DNA of 64,000 nucleotides from Rhizomys pruinosus (Eukaryota; Chordata; Mammalia; Rodentia; Spalacidae), in NCBI GenBank assembly GCA_009823505.1, contig VZQC01006583.1:1901211-1965210 (forward strand), read 5' to 3'. The translations under genes were made by a program, and so were the position numbers. The notes below the pieces were generated by a model. The model ran no database searches, was not told the DNA's origin, and saw only the letters and a list, made by a program, of their open reading frames with translations. Positions within the stretch are counted from its first letter, which is position 1, and the number at the start of each line of letters is the position of its first letter. Positions 51,917 to 61,679 of the stretch are shown here, piece after piece.

Positions 51917-52420
51917 TTGATCTATAATCATTAAAAAGCAGGAGTTGCATTACATACCCATAGATAGGAACCAAGTTGTAAAAGTCCATTAGGCCTATCT
52001 AAACTGTTTCCCATTTGGACTGTATACTGTTGGTTCAAGGAGGTAAAATCCAGTCTTTCTTGAGCCAAATTATCTTTGTAGGCAAAAGAAATGTCAAAAG
52101 AAATATTTGTACAATATAGAAAAATATGGGGAAAAACTTATGTACATGAAATTCCAAAGCTGTCACTGGAAATCTAGTGCAAATTAGGAGTAGATCAAAT
52201 ATTAACAACAATTTGCTTTTCCAGTTAGCTTAAGTGTATTACCATTTTTACATTAAAAATATTTAGTTAATTTTATTTAATAAAGACATTTTAATATTTT
52301 ACTAAACTTTTTAATACCATATAATGTATAGATAAAAATTGGGCAAAAACTGAACATCTTTTAAATAAACCTTAACCAGATATGCATTTTGTTTTTTAAA
52401 CTGACTGAAACATGACAATC

Positions 52421-52775
52421 TGGATTAGTCACTTTTCTGTTGCTGTGATAAAACACCATGACCAAGGAACTTATAAAAGGAAGAGTTTATTTGAGCTTAT
52501 GATTGACAGTTCCAGGGAATTAGAGTCCATTGTGGCAGGAGGCATGGTGGCTGGATCTGGAGCAGCAAGCCAAGGGTCACATCTCGCAAAGAGCACAGGA
52601 AGCAGAGAGAGAGCAACTGTAGACCACGAGGCTTGTTAAACTCACTAAGCCTGCCCCCAATAACCATACTTCCTCCAGCACTGCCACACTAAGACCTCCA
52701 AAAACAGTGCCACCAACTGGAGACAAATGTCTGAATACTTACAGCCTATGGAGGACACTCATTCAAACCACCACA
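52421..52775 (-). mobile_element. 3' LTR of the MaLR provirus
   Basis: On the minus strand TGTGGTGGTTTGAATGAG to GACTAATCCA (terminal TA changed to CC). AATAAACTCTTCC is the polyadenylation signal. Confidence 0.9.
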
Positions 52776-53209
52776 TTCCACTCCCTGGCCCCCATAGCCT
52801 CCTGACCATATAAAATGCAAAATGCATTTAGTCCAACCTTAAAAGTCCCCATAGTCTTTACCAGTTTCAATGCCATTCAAAAGTCTACAGTCCAAAGTCT
52901 CTTCTGAGACTCAGGCCAATCTCTTAACTGTAAGCTCCTGTAAAATCAAAAGACAAATTACATACTCCCAACATACAGTGGAACCGAATACACATTCCCA
53001 TCCCAAAAGGGAGGAATAGAGCAAAACAAGACCGAAAACCAGCAGGGCAAACGCCAAGTCCAGTAGCTCCACATGCAACTTCTGGGACTTGACTTCCAAA
53101 GGGCTTAGACAGCTCTTCCAGCTTTGCTTGCAACATACATCTCTTTCTTAGGCTGGTACCACTCCCTGTATGCAGCTCTCCTTGGTAAATATCTCACAAG
53201 TCTGGCATC

Positions 53210-54040
53210 TCAAATGTCTTCTTGGGGTCTCTGCTGCCAACCATGCTTCACATTCACAGCTTCACACAATGACCTCTCAGGGCCTTCTTTATTCAGGGAC
53301 GCCCCTGCAGTACTCTGCCTGACCTTGGCAGCTCTCTGAAACCGTGGAGGAAGAACTGATGACCCCTTCACTCTTGCAAACTTCATGCTTCTAAAGCCAG
53401 CACCACGTGAATGAAATTGCCAAATCTGGCTGCAAGTTCGGGATGGAATCTCTCCTACTTTAACCACATTTGCACTTTTTCTCTGCCCTGGACTTGCTGG
53501 AGGATTAGCTGGGTGTGGTCTTGCCCTGAAGGCACTGATTCTTTTGTTTACTTGTAAATCTCCAGGCCTCTCCTTAATCACTTTAGTCTCCTCATGAAAG
53601 GGAGCCTCTCCTTCACATGCCTTGGCCCCACCTTTAATCTTCCTAGTGCAGTTATCAGATCCAAACTGTACATTTTGCATTTCCTTCTGCCCCATTTGCT
53701 CTTTTTCACTGTAGATCTGTATAATATTCACCATTAATAGCCACGCCACCATTTCTACATTAGGCTGTTTTGAAATATCCTCCACCAAAGACATTAGTCC
53801 ATTGCTTTTCAACTTAGCATCAGGCAAGCATTTGGGCTGTGGGCAAACTGCTGCCAGACTCTTTATCAAAATATCCCAGTTGCTGCCTAAGTCTTTATTT
53901 TCCTCTGGAACTACATTTTTTGCAGCCATGCTTTCTTCCAGGCTTCTACTAGAATGGCCCCTTAAGCTCTGCTTACAGTAATCAACAGCTTTTCTAGCCC
54001 AAAGTTCCAAAGTCTTCCACATTTCTCCAAACATCCACAT
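53210..54040 (-). CDS. MaLR internal open reading frame, 276 codons, function unknown
   Basis: First ATG at 54040, about 24 bases inside the internal region; the frame is open from 54064. It ends at 53210. The product starts MWMFGEMWKTLELWARKAV. It continues with a Cys/Pro stretch (VCPQPKCLPD), then a segment VEDISKQPNVEMVAWLLMVN, and a basic C-terminal half rich in K/R/P. I see no zinc knuckle, protease or RT motif. MaLR internal regions are known as mostly non-coding with a presumed gag ancestry shared with ERV-L, so a gag-derived relic is the best guess. That one frame of this length survives about 5-6% LTR divergence is notable but could be chance. Confidence 0.4.
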   Translation of the reverse strand: MWMFGEMWKTLELWARKAVDYCKQSLRGHSSRSLEESMAAKNVVPEENKDLGSNWDILIKSLAAVCPQPKCLPDAKLKSNGLMSLVEDISKQPNVEMVAWLLMVNIIQIYSEKEQMGQKEMQNVQFGSDNCTRKIKGGAKACEGEAPFHEETKVIKERPGDLQVNKRISAFRARPHPANPPASPGQRKSANVVKVGEIPSRTCSQIWQFHSRGAGFRSMKFARVKGSSVLPPRFQRAAKVRQSTAGASLNKEGPERSLCEAVNVKHGWQQRPQEDI

Positions 54041-54063
54041 GGTCAGGTTCTTCACAGCCAACA

Positions 54064-54080
54064 CCCCACTCTCGGTACCA
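54064..54080 (-). promoter_or_regulatory. Primer-binding site of the MaLR provirus (tRNA-Leu type)
   Basis: TGGTACCGAGAGTGGGG, six bases from the LTR end. Compare TGGTACCAGAAGTGGGG at 32278. Confidence 0.8.
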
Positions 54081-54086
54081 AATAAC

Positions 54087-54444
54087 TGTATTAGTCACTT
54101 TTCTGTTGCTGTGATAAAACACCATGACAAAGGAACTTATAAAAGGAAGAGTTTATTTGAGCTTATGATTGACGGTTCCAGGGAATTAGAGTCTATTGTG
54201 GCAGGAGGCATGGCGGCTGGATCTGGAGCAGCAAGCCGAGGGTCACATCTTGAAAAGAGCACAGGAAGCAGAGAGAGAACAACTGTAGACCACGAGGCTT
54301 GTTAAATTCACTAAGCCTGCCCCCAATAGCGTACTTCCTCTAGCACGGCCACACCTTCTAAGACCTCCAAAAACACTGTCACCAACTGGAGACAAATGTC
54401 TGAATACTTATAGCCTATGGGGGACACTCATTCAAACCACCTCA
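54087..54444 (-). mobile_element. 5' LTR of the MaLR provirus
   Basis: On the minus strand TGAGGTGGTTTGAATGAG to GTGACTAATACA. Otherwise as its partner. Confidence 0.92.
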
Positions 54445-54445
54445 C

Positions 54446-54605
54446 TATCCTTCCAACAGATCTCATGCTTGTTAGTCAAAGGAATCAGTCAAGCAGGTCC
54501 CATAAGGAGTCACTGTTGATTCCCTGCAAAGTAATCTTTTCTCAGACTTCTGTTCTTTTTTGATGTTTAGATGAGTCAGTCTTTCTGCTGGTGGCCCCTG
54601 GTCTT
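54446..54605. repeat. Provirus segment, copy 2 of an internal duplication
   Basis: Matches 51186-51400 (GTTAGTCAAAGGAATCAGTC, GTTCTTTTTTGATGTTTAGA) with scattered changes and one deletion of about 50 bases. Confidence 0.85.
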
Positions 54606-54983
54606 GGAGATGATATATAAATAAGACCAATCTTTATTTATTATAACAAACACTTTGGATCTTTATTACTTGCGTAGACTGTCTTATATCTCTATATAAA
54701 TCTTTACTAAGGTACCTTTATGTATGATCATGGAACAGTTATTTTAAACAAATTATTTTAAAGTACAAACTTTAAGTTATCTTAGTAAGTTTTGGAGCAG
54801 GTTCAAAACGACAAATTTTATTTAAACATTTGGAGATGCTTTATCTAGGCTTGGCAAATAACTCTTCTTGCTCTAAAGACATTTTACCTAGTAGCCAAAT
54901 GTCCTAGATATAAAAACACATTTAAATATATCTTAGAATTGCACTTGGAACAGAAGCAATTATTTTTTTTAGAAGCAATTACT

Positions 54984-55176
54984 TTTTAATTTTTTTTATT
55001 TTTCTTTTTATTTCATGTGTATCATGCAATGTCTGAGAAGGACAGAAGAGGGTGTTAGATCCCCTGGAAATGGAGTTACAGACAGTTGTTAGTTGCCACG
55101 TGGGTGCTGGGATTTGAACCCGGGTCTTCTGTAAGAACAACCAGTGCTCTTAACCACTGAGCCATCTCAGCAGCCC
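54984..55176 (-). mobile_element. B2 SINE (minus) in the provirus
   Basis: TAGAAGCAATTA flanks at about 54971 and 55177. Body TTTATTTCATGTGTATCATG to GAGCCATCTCAGCAGCCC. Confidence 0.93.
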
Positions 55177-55579
55177 TAGAAGCAATTATTTTTAAAAATT
55201 AACTTATATCCTTAAGGACTAAAAACTTTATGTAAGAACCTGTTAGCGGTTGTCTGTAATTTTGTCTAAGGTGTTGAAGGACTGCAACTAGTAGGTGTCA
55301 GTATATACCAAGTAAAACACTCAGTTGTCACCACACATCTGTAATTCCACCAGTCACCCTCAATAAAGACTAATAAAATATAGACACTCAACGATGAATT
55401 TTCTTGAAATTAATTTATCCATCAGCTGTTTGATTATACTAAGAGACCTGAGTCTGGGATGGAAGGGCCAGTTCCAACCCAGAGTCAGCCTTTAATGAGT
55501 TTAAACAGTATGTAAATACATTTAATTATTTATATAAGAGCAGTTAAAAATGATAATACCAAAAGATATAAAGCAAATA

Positions 55580-55800
55580 GCTTTTTAAATTTTTATTTAT
55601 TTATTTTTATATGTGTATGAATGGTCTGTCTGCATGTATGTTTGTGCACCTTTGTTGTGCAATGTCACGGAGGTCAGAAGAGGGCGTTGGATTCCCCTGA
55701 AACTGGAGTTAAAAATGGTTCTCAGCCACCATGTTGGTGCTGGGGATCAAACCCGGGTCTTCTGCAAGAGCGGTCTGTGCTCTTAACTGCTAGGCCATCT
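55580..55800 (-). mobile_element. B2 SINE (minus) in the provirus
   Basis: TTTTATATGTGTATGAATGG to CTGCTAGGCCATCTT. The single-copy middle (CCTGAAACTGGAGTTAAAAA) shows it lacks the 17-bp duplication. Confidence 0.92.
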
Positions 55801-56102
55801 TGGATCAACCTTTGTAGTTGACTCTTTAATAGATAGAAACCTAGAAAGTAATAAGAGATTAAAATATAAATATGCATTCACACACATGCACACAGGCTTT
55901 AAGTGACCTGTAGGGAGGAAATTACATTGTTATTTGATACTCAAAGAGAAACATAAAACAGTTTTATTTTCTTTTTTATTTTTTTAGTTTTTTTAAATTT
56001 TAATTTCAACTTAAATTGACCCAAGATTTTTTGACTACGTTGTTAATGAGACATTTACTAATAGTTAGTAAGAAGCAGTTTATTGGAGTCAGTGATTTTT
56101 TG

Positions 56103-56185
56103 CCAGACCGGGCTGGCCTTAAACTCACATAGAAAACCCCTTGCCTCTGTCTCCAGAGTGCTGAAATTAAAAGTCTGTGTTATAC
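56103..56185 (-). mobile_element. Old B1 SINE fragment (minus)
   Basis: CCGGGCTGGCCTTAAACTCA and GTCTCCAGAGTGCTGAAATT. Confidence 0.7.
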
Positions 56186-56433
56186 CAAGTTAATTTTAAA
56201 AGACAGTTCAAAGTAAATTGAAATGCAGCCCAACAGCTAGCCCAACAGCTAGTGTGCACACCTCAGGCAGGTAGGTGGTGCCAAATTACAGGTGTAGTCA
56301 GGGAACCTGTAAGTAAAGAGCTTTTTTTTTTTCTTTTTTATAGGTGTTCCCTTTCCCCCAACAAATTTTTGAAATGCATTAAGATTAGTTCTTGAGTAAA
56401 GCCTTTAAAGTGAAACAAGTTTAAAAGACCAAA

Positions 56434-56590
56434 ATGAGCCAGGCATAGTGGCACATGCCTTTAATCCCAGCACTTGGGAGGCAGAGACATGTGGATCTCT
56501 GTGAGTTCAAGGTCAGCCTGGTCAACATTGTGAACTGCAGGCCAGCTGTGACTAAATGAAGACCCTGTTTCAAAAAGACCAAAACAAAAC
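56434..56590 (+). mobile_element. B1 SINE in the provirus
   Basis: GAGCCAGGCATAGTGGCACA to GACCCTGTTTCAAAAAGACC. The tail continues in CAAAACAAAAAAAG. Confidence 0.92.
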
Positions 56591-56626
56591 AAAAAAAGAG
56601 CAAAATGAATTTTAATGCCTAGGACT

Positions 56627-56782
56627 TTTTTTTTTTTGTCTTTTTGAGACAGGGTCTCCCTATAGCCCCAGCTGGCTTGGAGTTCACTATGTAGACCAGG
56701 CTGACTTTGAACTCACAGAGATCCACCTGCCTCTGCCTCCCAAGTGCTAGGATTAAAGGCATGTGCCACCATGCCTGGCTTA
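56627..56782 (-). mobile_element. B1 SINE (minus) in the provirus
   Basis: ATGCCTAGsACTTTT flanks (one mismatch) at about 56615 and 56784. It forms a near fold-back with the opposite B1 just upstream. Confidence 0.94.
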
Positions 56783-57970
56783 TGCCTAGCACTTTTAATT
56801 GATTGACTAATTAATTAATTGTGTGCATATTTTTACTTAAAAGATGTTTAAGTTGCCCGGGTTTATAAATACAAATATTATATTTTAATTAGGCATGCCA
56901 AGATGGAATTGGGAAACAGTGCGAGTTGAGGGTGCCATTGCTGAGGGACTACTGGTTTGCTGCTTCTCCAGGAAATTGATCACTTTCCACAACCATCAGT
57001 TACAAAATTGATTATTTTGTAGACAATCGTTCCAGTCTAATAGTTGATTACGCCTTCAAGACCTCTTGCTGCATAGCCACATCCGAACTGTGAGGCTCTT
57101 GGCCATTAGAGCGTAACACCCAGGTAGGAACTGATCACTCCCTGCAGCTGATAGGTGAGCCAAGAATCTAATTGTAAGCCTAATAGACCCACAATTTCAT
57201 TGGGAAAAGGATGCACACAAATAAAACTAGATCAAGTTAGATAAAATAATTTATAGACAGTCACCCAAGAAATTCATAAAAAGCCAAAAGTGCACACAAT
57301 TCCACCCAGAAACATGTTGAAACAATGATAAAACCTAAAATGAAGACCAAGACAGATTGGAAAAACGTTAGAACACATTAGAAATGTTTTAAATGCTATT
57401 TTTGACTTCCAGTTTACGAGAAATACTGTCTTTGACAAAGGCTACTGCAGATTAGTGGTGAAAATCCCTCAATTTGCATCAAAGGAGCACAGGCCTCCTC
57501 TGCCTTTCAGTGTTACCTAGCAACTCAATTTGCATTTGAAGAGGCTTAGGAATGTATGGCTTTAGGGCATAGTTGCCTTTAGTCAAAAATTCTGAAAGTC
57601 TCTTTACCTGGCAGTTTTAATACAAAATTTTAAGTACAGGTCTCTTTAGAAAATTTAGGAGAAACAGCAGAGAAGAAAATTGTTTCTCTTAATATTTCAA
57701 AGAGTTCCAATCCATATTTAAAACAGAGATGGGCAAGACATGTAAGGGAGCCTGAGGAGAAATTTAGCATAACAAAAGCTTAAGTTGAGCCGAGAGTGAG
57801 CCATGTTGTAAAACCAGTTCTACACAGCAGGGAACAAGACAGGCTTTTGATATTAGAACCCGTTTTATTTTAGGCCTGCAAAAATTATTAAAAATGATCT
57901 CAATGCCAAGTCTCACTGAGGCTGATAAGCCTCATGACTGTAAGATTGACTAATTTTGTAGCCAGCACAG
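56783..57970 (-). other. Provirus 5' internal region without a gag frame
   Basis: About 1.2 kb where gag should lie on the minus strand. No frame above about 60 codons and no CCHC motif is visible. Confidence 0.5.
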
Positions 57971-57977
57971 AGCCATG

Positions 57978-58290
57978 AAGCTGATGGGCTTCATGGTCAA
58001 ACTTAGCTGTGAAGCTGCTGGCTTCCAGCCAAGGAGACTGCTGGTTTTTCACAGACCTCCACACAAGGTGATGGCTTTATAGGCAAACTTGTGGATGGGG
58101 AGTTGATGACTCCTGGGCTCCACCAGGCCAGGAAATCACTGATTTCTATGGCTTGGATGCAAGCTGATGGCTTAATGAACAACCTTGTGGCTAGCCAGGT
58201 GAGGAAACTGCCAGCTTCTATGGCCCCCATGTAAGCTGATGGCTTTGTGAACCAGGCCAGGAAACTGCTAGTTTCCTCCATGTGTAAAAC
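57978..58290 (-). repeat. Imperfect tandem repeats in the provirus leader
   Basis: The block AAGCTGATGG (or AAGGTGATGG) recurs at 57978, 58065, 58161 and 58233. Similar context (GGCTTnATGAnCAAnCTT, CAGGnnAGGAAACTGC) surrounds each. Spacing is 72-96 bases. Confidence 0.8.
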
Positions 58291-58439
58291 CATGTGTCCC
58301 CAGCTTGGCCTTCCAGCTGGCCAACCAATCCTGCAACCCAGCCCCATGGGACAAAGTAGAGATTAAGAAGGAGAGAGAAAGGTTAACAGCAAAGAGCCAG
58401 GATTGTGAGCTTCGCCTACCTGAATTTCTCCAGGATTTC

Positions 58440-58465
58440 TTCAAGCCCCACATTTGGGGACACCA
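58440..58465 (-). promoter_or_regulatory. Primer-binding site of the ERVK-like provirus (tRNA-Lys1,2-like)
   Basis: On the minus strand TGGTGTCCCCAAATGTGGGG from 58465, two bases after the LTR end. It resembles TGGCGCCCAACGTGGGGC with several changes. Confidence 0.65.
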
Positions 58466-58467
58466 GT

Positions 58468-58769
58468 TGAAGTAAGTGGTCATTTCCATGGTGGGCCAGG
58501 CCATGAAGAAAGCACTCGTGAGAAAGCACAGCATAGGGACACATGGCAGGGTGTAAATCCAAATATGAAAGGGTGCTTAATTCAAATGCAACAGATCATT
58601 ATATAGGCAGCGTGACATCTCCTAGGTACCAATCCCAGACTTTGTGTCATCACATCCCAATTCATGGGCATAGCCAGAGAAATTCTGTGCCTCTCACTTG
58701 TGCCTCTGGGAGGCACCGGCTGGAAATGTTAGCTCATGCATACCTAAGCTCAAATGAGAATCATCCACA
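58468..58769 (-). mobile_element. 5' LTR of the ERVK-like provirus
   Basis: 302 bp, about 15% different from the 3' LTR. The polyadenylation signal is mutated here (GAATTAAG). TGCCTATATAATGATC is retained. Confidence 0.87.
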
Positions 58770-58775
58770 GTGAAT

Positions 58776-59144
58776 TATGGCTTCATTTCTGTTGCTGTGA
58801 GAAAACATCCTGACCAAAAGCAAGTTAGGAAAAAGTTTATTTGGCTTACACTTCCATGAGACAGTTTATCACTGAGGGGAAATCGAGGCAGGAACTCAAG
58901 CAGTCAGTCACATCACATCTACAGTCAAGAACAAAGAGAGAATAAATGCCTCTTTACGTACTTGTTTTCAGCTAGCTTTCCTTGCTCTAATGCTGTTCAG
59001 GACCCTCCACCATTTGGAGTGGGGTGGGTCTTCCTACATCAATTACCAATAGCTTAATCCCCTACGAACATGCCCACAGGCCAACCTGATCAAGATAATT
59101 CTTTATTATCTCTTTCCAGGTGATTCAAGGTCATGCCACTGACA
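58776..59144 (-). mobile_element. Old MaLR-type LTR (minus)
   Basis: CATTTCTGTTGCTGTGAGAA to GTCATGCCACTGACA. It begins exactly at the 6-bp duplication of the ERVK-like provirus, which therefore landed at the edge of this LTR. Confidence 0.75.
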
Positions 59145-59321
59145 GTTTAGTCCCCCGTGATCACCCATGGTGGGAGTACTTAGGAAGCTGAAATTCACCA
59201 ATTGGTTAAATAAACATCTGCAGAGTCTGCTGCTTTTATCCTTTGGCTAACCCCATGCCAAGCAAAATCCAATGACTTTTATTTTAGCTAGTGTAACATA
59301 ATTTTTTCTTTAATTTAAAAG
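59145..59321. other. Short unassigned stretch
   Basis: Nothing recognised. Confidence 0.3.
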
Positions 59322-59500
59322 TATTTATTTATTTATTTATTTATTTATTTACTTATTTATCTTCTTGAGACAGGGTCTCCCTGTAGCTCTGGTTGTCCTG
59401 GAGCTCATTCTACAGACCAGGCTGGCCTTGAACTCACAGAGATCTGCCTGCCTCTGCCTCCCTAGTGCTAGGATTAAAGGCATGTGCCACCACACCAGCT
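59322..59500 (-). mobile_element. B1 SINE (minus) with (TTTA)n tail
   Basis: (TTTA)n 59326-59360, CTTCTTGAGACAGGGTCTCC to GTGCCACCACACCAGCT. Confidence 0.93.
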
Positions 59501-59706
59501 GATTTCTTTCCATATAAGTGTTTTGCCTGCACGTATGTAAGTGCACCCATGTGTGAAATGCCCATGGAGACCAGAAAATGACATCAGATCCCCTGGAACT
59601 GGACTTATAGATGGTTGTTAGCTGATGTGTGGGTGTCATGGACTGAACATGGGTCCCCAGTAAGAGCACATGGTGCACTTAACTGCTGTGCCATCTTTCC
59701 AGCCCC
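59501..59706 (-). mobile_element. B2 SINE (minus)
   Basis: GTTTTGCCTGCACGTATGTA to GTGCCATCTTTCCAGCCCC. Confidence 0.9.
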
Positions 59707-59751
59707 AATAAAATTTTGTAAGCTCATTATTTAAGCTTTATTGCAATTTGT

Positions 59752-59920
59752 GCCAGGTGTGGTGGAACACTAGTAGTCCTGGCACTTGGGGAGTGAAAGC
59801 AGGAAGATCCGGACGTCAAAGCTGGACTCAGCTGCATAGAGAAGTCAATGTCAGCCTGGGCTTCTATGAGTGAGCCCCTGCCTCTAAAAATTCAAAATAA
59901 ATAAATAATCAATAAAATGT
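59752..59920 (+). mobile_element. Old B1-like SINE
   Basis: CCAGGTGTGGTGGAACACTA, TGTCAGCCTGGGCTTCTATG and an AAATAAATAAATAATCAATA tail. Strongly diverged. Confidence 0.65.
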
Positions 59921-60091
59921 GTGAAACATTGTCATATATGTACTATTAAACATTGATCTTTTCCTGAAATCCTGAATTGACCCATAACTTTCTTGTATTT
60001 GTGTATATATATTAAGTATTGTGGGTGACATCATTCTCAGTGTAGGGGAATTGTTGAGTTTCCTTTCTCAGCCAATTAAAGATTCAAATGT

Positions 60092-60331
60092 CGGGGCTGG
60101 AGAGATGGCTCAGAGGTTGAGTGCCAACTGCTCTTCCAGAGGACCCAGGTTTGATTCCCAGCACCACATGGTGGCTAAGAACTGTCTTAGGCTGGGTGTG
60201 ATGGCACACACCTTTAATCCCAGCACTCGGGAGGCAGAGGCAGATGGATCTCTGTGAGTTCAAGGCCACCCTGGTCTACATAGCGAACTCCAGGCCAGCT
60301 GGGACTAAGGGTCTCTAAAAAAAAAAAAAAA
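60092..60331 (+). mobile_element. B2-B1 chimeric SINE with a single target duplication
   Basis: 60092-60189 is the first ~98 bases of a B2 (GGGGCTGGAGAGATGGCTCA to AAGAACTGTCTTA). It joins directly to a full B1 (60190-60331, GGCTGGGTGTGATGGCACAC to an A17 tail). AAAGATTCAAATG flanks the whole composite (60078-60090 and 60330-60342), and no second duplication flanks the B1 alone. Confidence 0.88.
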
Positions 60332-60342
60332 AGATTCAAATG

Positions 60343-60929
60343 GCAGGAAAAATCTCAGATCAGCAGAGAACAACAGTCAAATAAACTTTCCTTGAAAGGT
60401 AAAAAGTCACATCCATACACTCAAAGAATCACCTATACATGGACGTATACATGGACATACTCATACAGAAGGAGGAAGTTTTTGCAAGTGGAGAGTGGAC
60501 CTGGAAACAGAAATCCAGCGTCACCCAGGGAGGAGTTGGGTTTTAAGCCTTTCAGTGGCTTCCTCTCTTTTTTTCAATTGGTCAGCTTAAAGAAGCAGCC
60601 AGTGGTAAGCTTATGACTCCAAATGATGAGATGTTCAGGTCTACATCACTCTAAGCAGGTCAGTTGAAGGGGACCTGTAGGAATTAAAAATAAGGACTTC
60701 CTGCCAGAGACCAAGATCAAGAACAGCAGGAAGTGTACCATCTTTATTATTTCTCAGTGGCTCTATCAGGGTCCCTTTACTTAAGGACAGTGAGATGTAT
60801 CACATTCTCTTGTTCATACAGAGGTCACAGTTACTGTAATATGCTTATGACCATATGCACTTATCATTAAGTTATAAGTGGAGAAGAGCTTTGTCACCAG
60901 TTGTTATCTACTCTCTTAAATTTGTATAA
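60343..60929. other. Unassigned intergenic DNA
   Basis: No gene or repeat family recognised. Confidence 0.4.
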
Positions 60930-61116
60930 TTGTGTATATGCATGTGTGGTGTATGTGTGAGAGTAGGTGTGTGTGTAGCATGGTGTGGGTGTAGAGGTCA
61001 GAGAACAACTTTCAGGGAATGGTTTTCTCCCTCCTGAGTGGATTCTGAGGACTGAACTCGGGCTGTCAAGCTTGCATGGCAAGGCCCTTAATCCACTGAG
61101 ATGATCTCATTAGCCC
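60930..61116 (-). mobile_element. B3-like SINE (minus)
   Basis: GTAGAGGTCAGAGAACAACT, GGACTGAACTCGGGCTGTCA and an end at GATGATCTCATTAGCCC. Confidence 0.8.
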
Positions 61117-61132
61117 TTTTTAATTAAAAAAA

Positions 61133-61291
61133 AATCACATTTGAGATGGGCCTCTTGTTGGCCTGGGACTCACTGATTTAGCAAGGTTGGCTGGCCCCAG
61201 GCATCCTTTGTCTGCCTCAGCAACACAGATGCCACACCTGGCATTTTTATGAGGTAAGCACTTTACCATCTGAGCCATCTCTCTAGTTCCC
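61133..61291 (-). mobile_element. B4-type or B1/ID relic (minus)
   Basis: TTGGCCTGGGACTCACTGA, GATGCCACACCTGGCATTTT, AAGCACTTTACCATCTGAGC. Confidence 0.55.
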
Positions 61292-61679
61292 TAAGGTGTG
61301 TTTTCAGACATAAGTGTTTTCTAAAAGGATGGTACTGTGTTAAAGCAGTGACTTTCTAAAATAACAATAGTTAGAAAACTGACTGTGAATAAAAATTTGG
61401 GTCAGAAGAAAAATGAGGAAGGAAGCCAGAGAACTTTCCTTTCATGTGAAAAAAAGATAGGTGCCTGGGAAGCTGTGTGTTAGGAAATGTAATTTTTCTG
61501 TCTTTTGAAGTCACCAGCTATTCCTAAGAAAGCTTTGTGGCTTCACTGGGTCCTCCATGTTGGCTCTGTGAGCTGTCTCCTGATGATTAACAACCACAGC
61601 TACCATCTGGTGAGTGCTTATCTTCAGTGTTTAGGACTGGTGCTCTAACTCCCTTCCTGTTCCTTTTTAAAATAATAAC
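61292..61679. other. Unassigned left flank of the L1
   Basis: No gene or repeat recognised. Confidence 0.35.

Larger units (their letters stand above)
52421..54444 (-). mobile_element. Complete MaLR provirus (minus) nested in the ERVK-like provirus
   Basis: LTRs 52421-52775 and 54087-54444 enclose a 1.3-kb internal region. Flanks CAATC / CTATC (4 of 5) are the target duplication. The tRNA-Leu-like primer site TGGTACCGAGAGTGGGG is at 54080-54064, and the purine tract GGGGGCCAGGGAGTGGAA lies against the 3' LTR. LTRs differ at about 20 of ~355 sites by eye (5-6%). Internal blocks match the order of the THE1/MST/MT internal regions. Confidence 0.93.
48443..58769 (-). mobile_element. ERVK-like (betaretrovirus-like) provirus, full length, no intact genes
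   Basis: Two same-orientation LTRs bound about 10.3 kb. Flanks GTGTAT (48437-48442) and GTGAAT (58770-58775) form a 6-bp target duplication with one change. Next to the right (5') LTR lies a tRNA-Lys1,2-like primer site, TGGTGTCCCCAAATGTGGGG. Next to the left LTR lies the purine tract AAAAAGGGGGAGATG, of the type used by IAP/MMTV-like elements. Internal DNA shows no gag, pro, pol or env frame, even allowing for the later insertions (a MaLR provirus, B1s and B2s). It is probably a non-autonomous or thoroughly decayed member. LTR divergence (about 15% by eye) makes it old. Confidence 0.85.

Noticed and set aside
58003..58534. 114- and 88-codon minus frames as gag
   Set aside because: They cover the leader repeats and the primer site upstream of where gag would start and show no capsid or zinc-knuckle motif.
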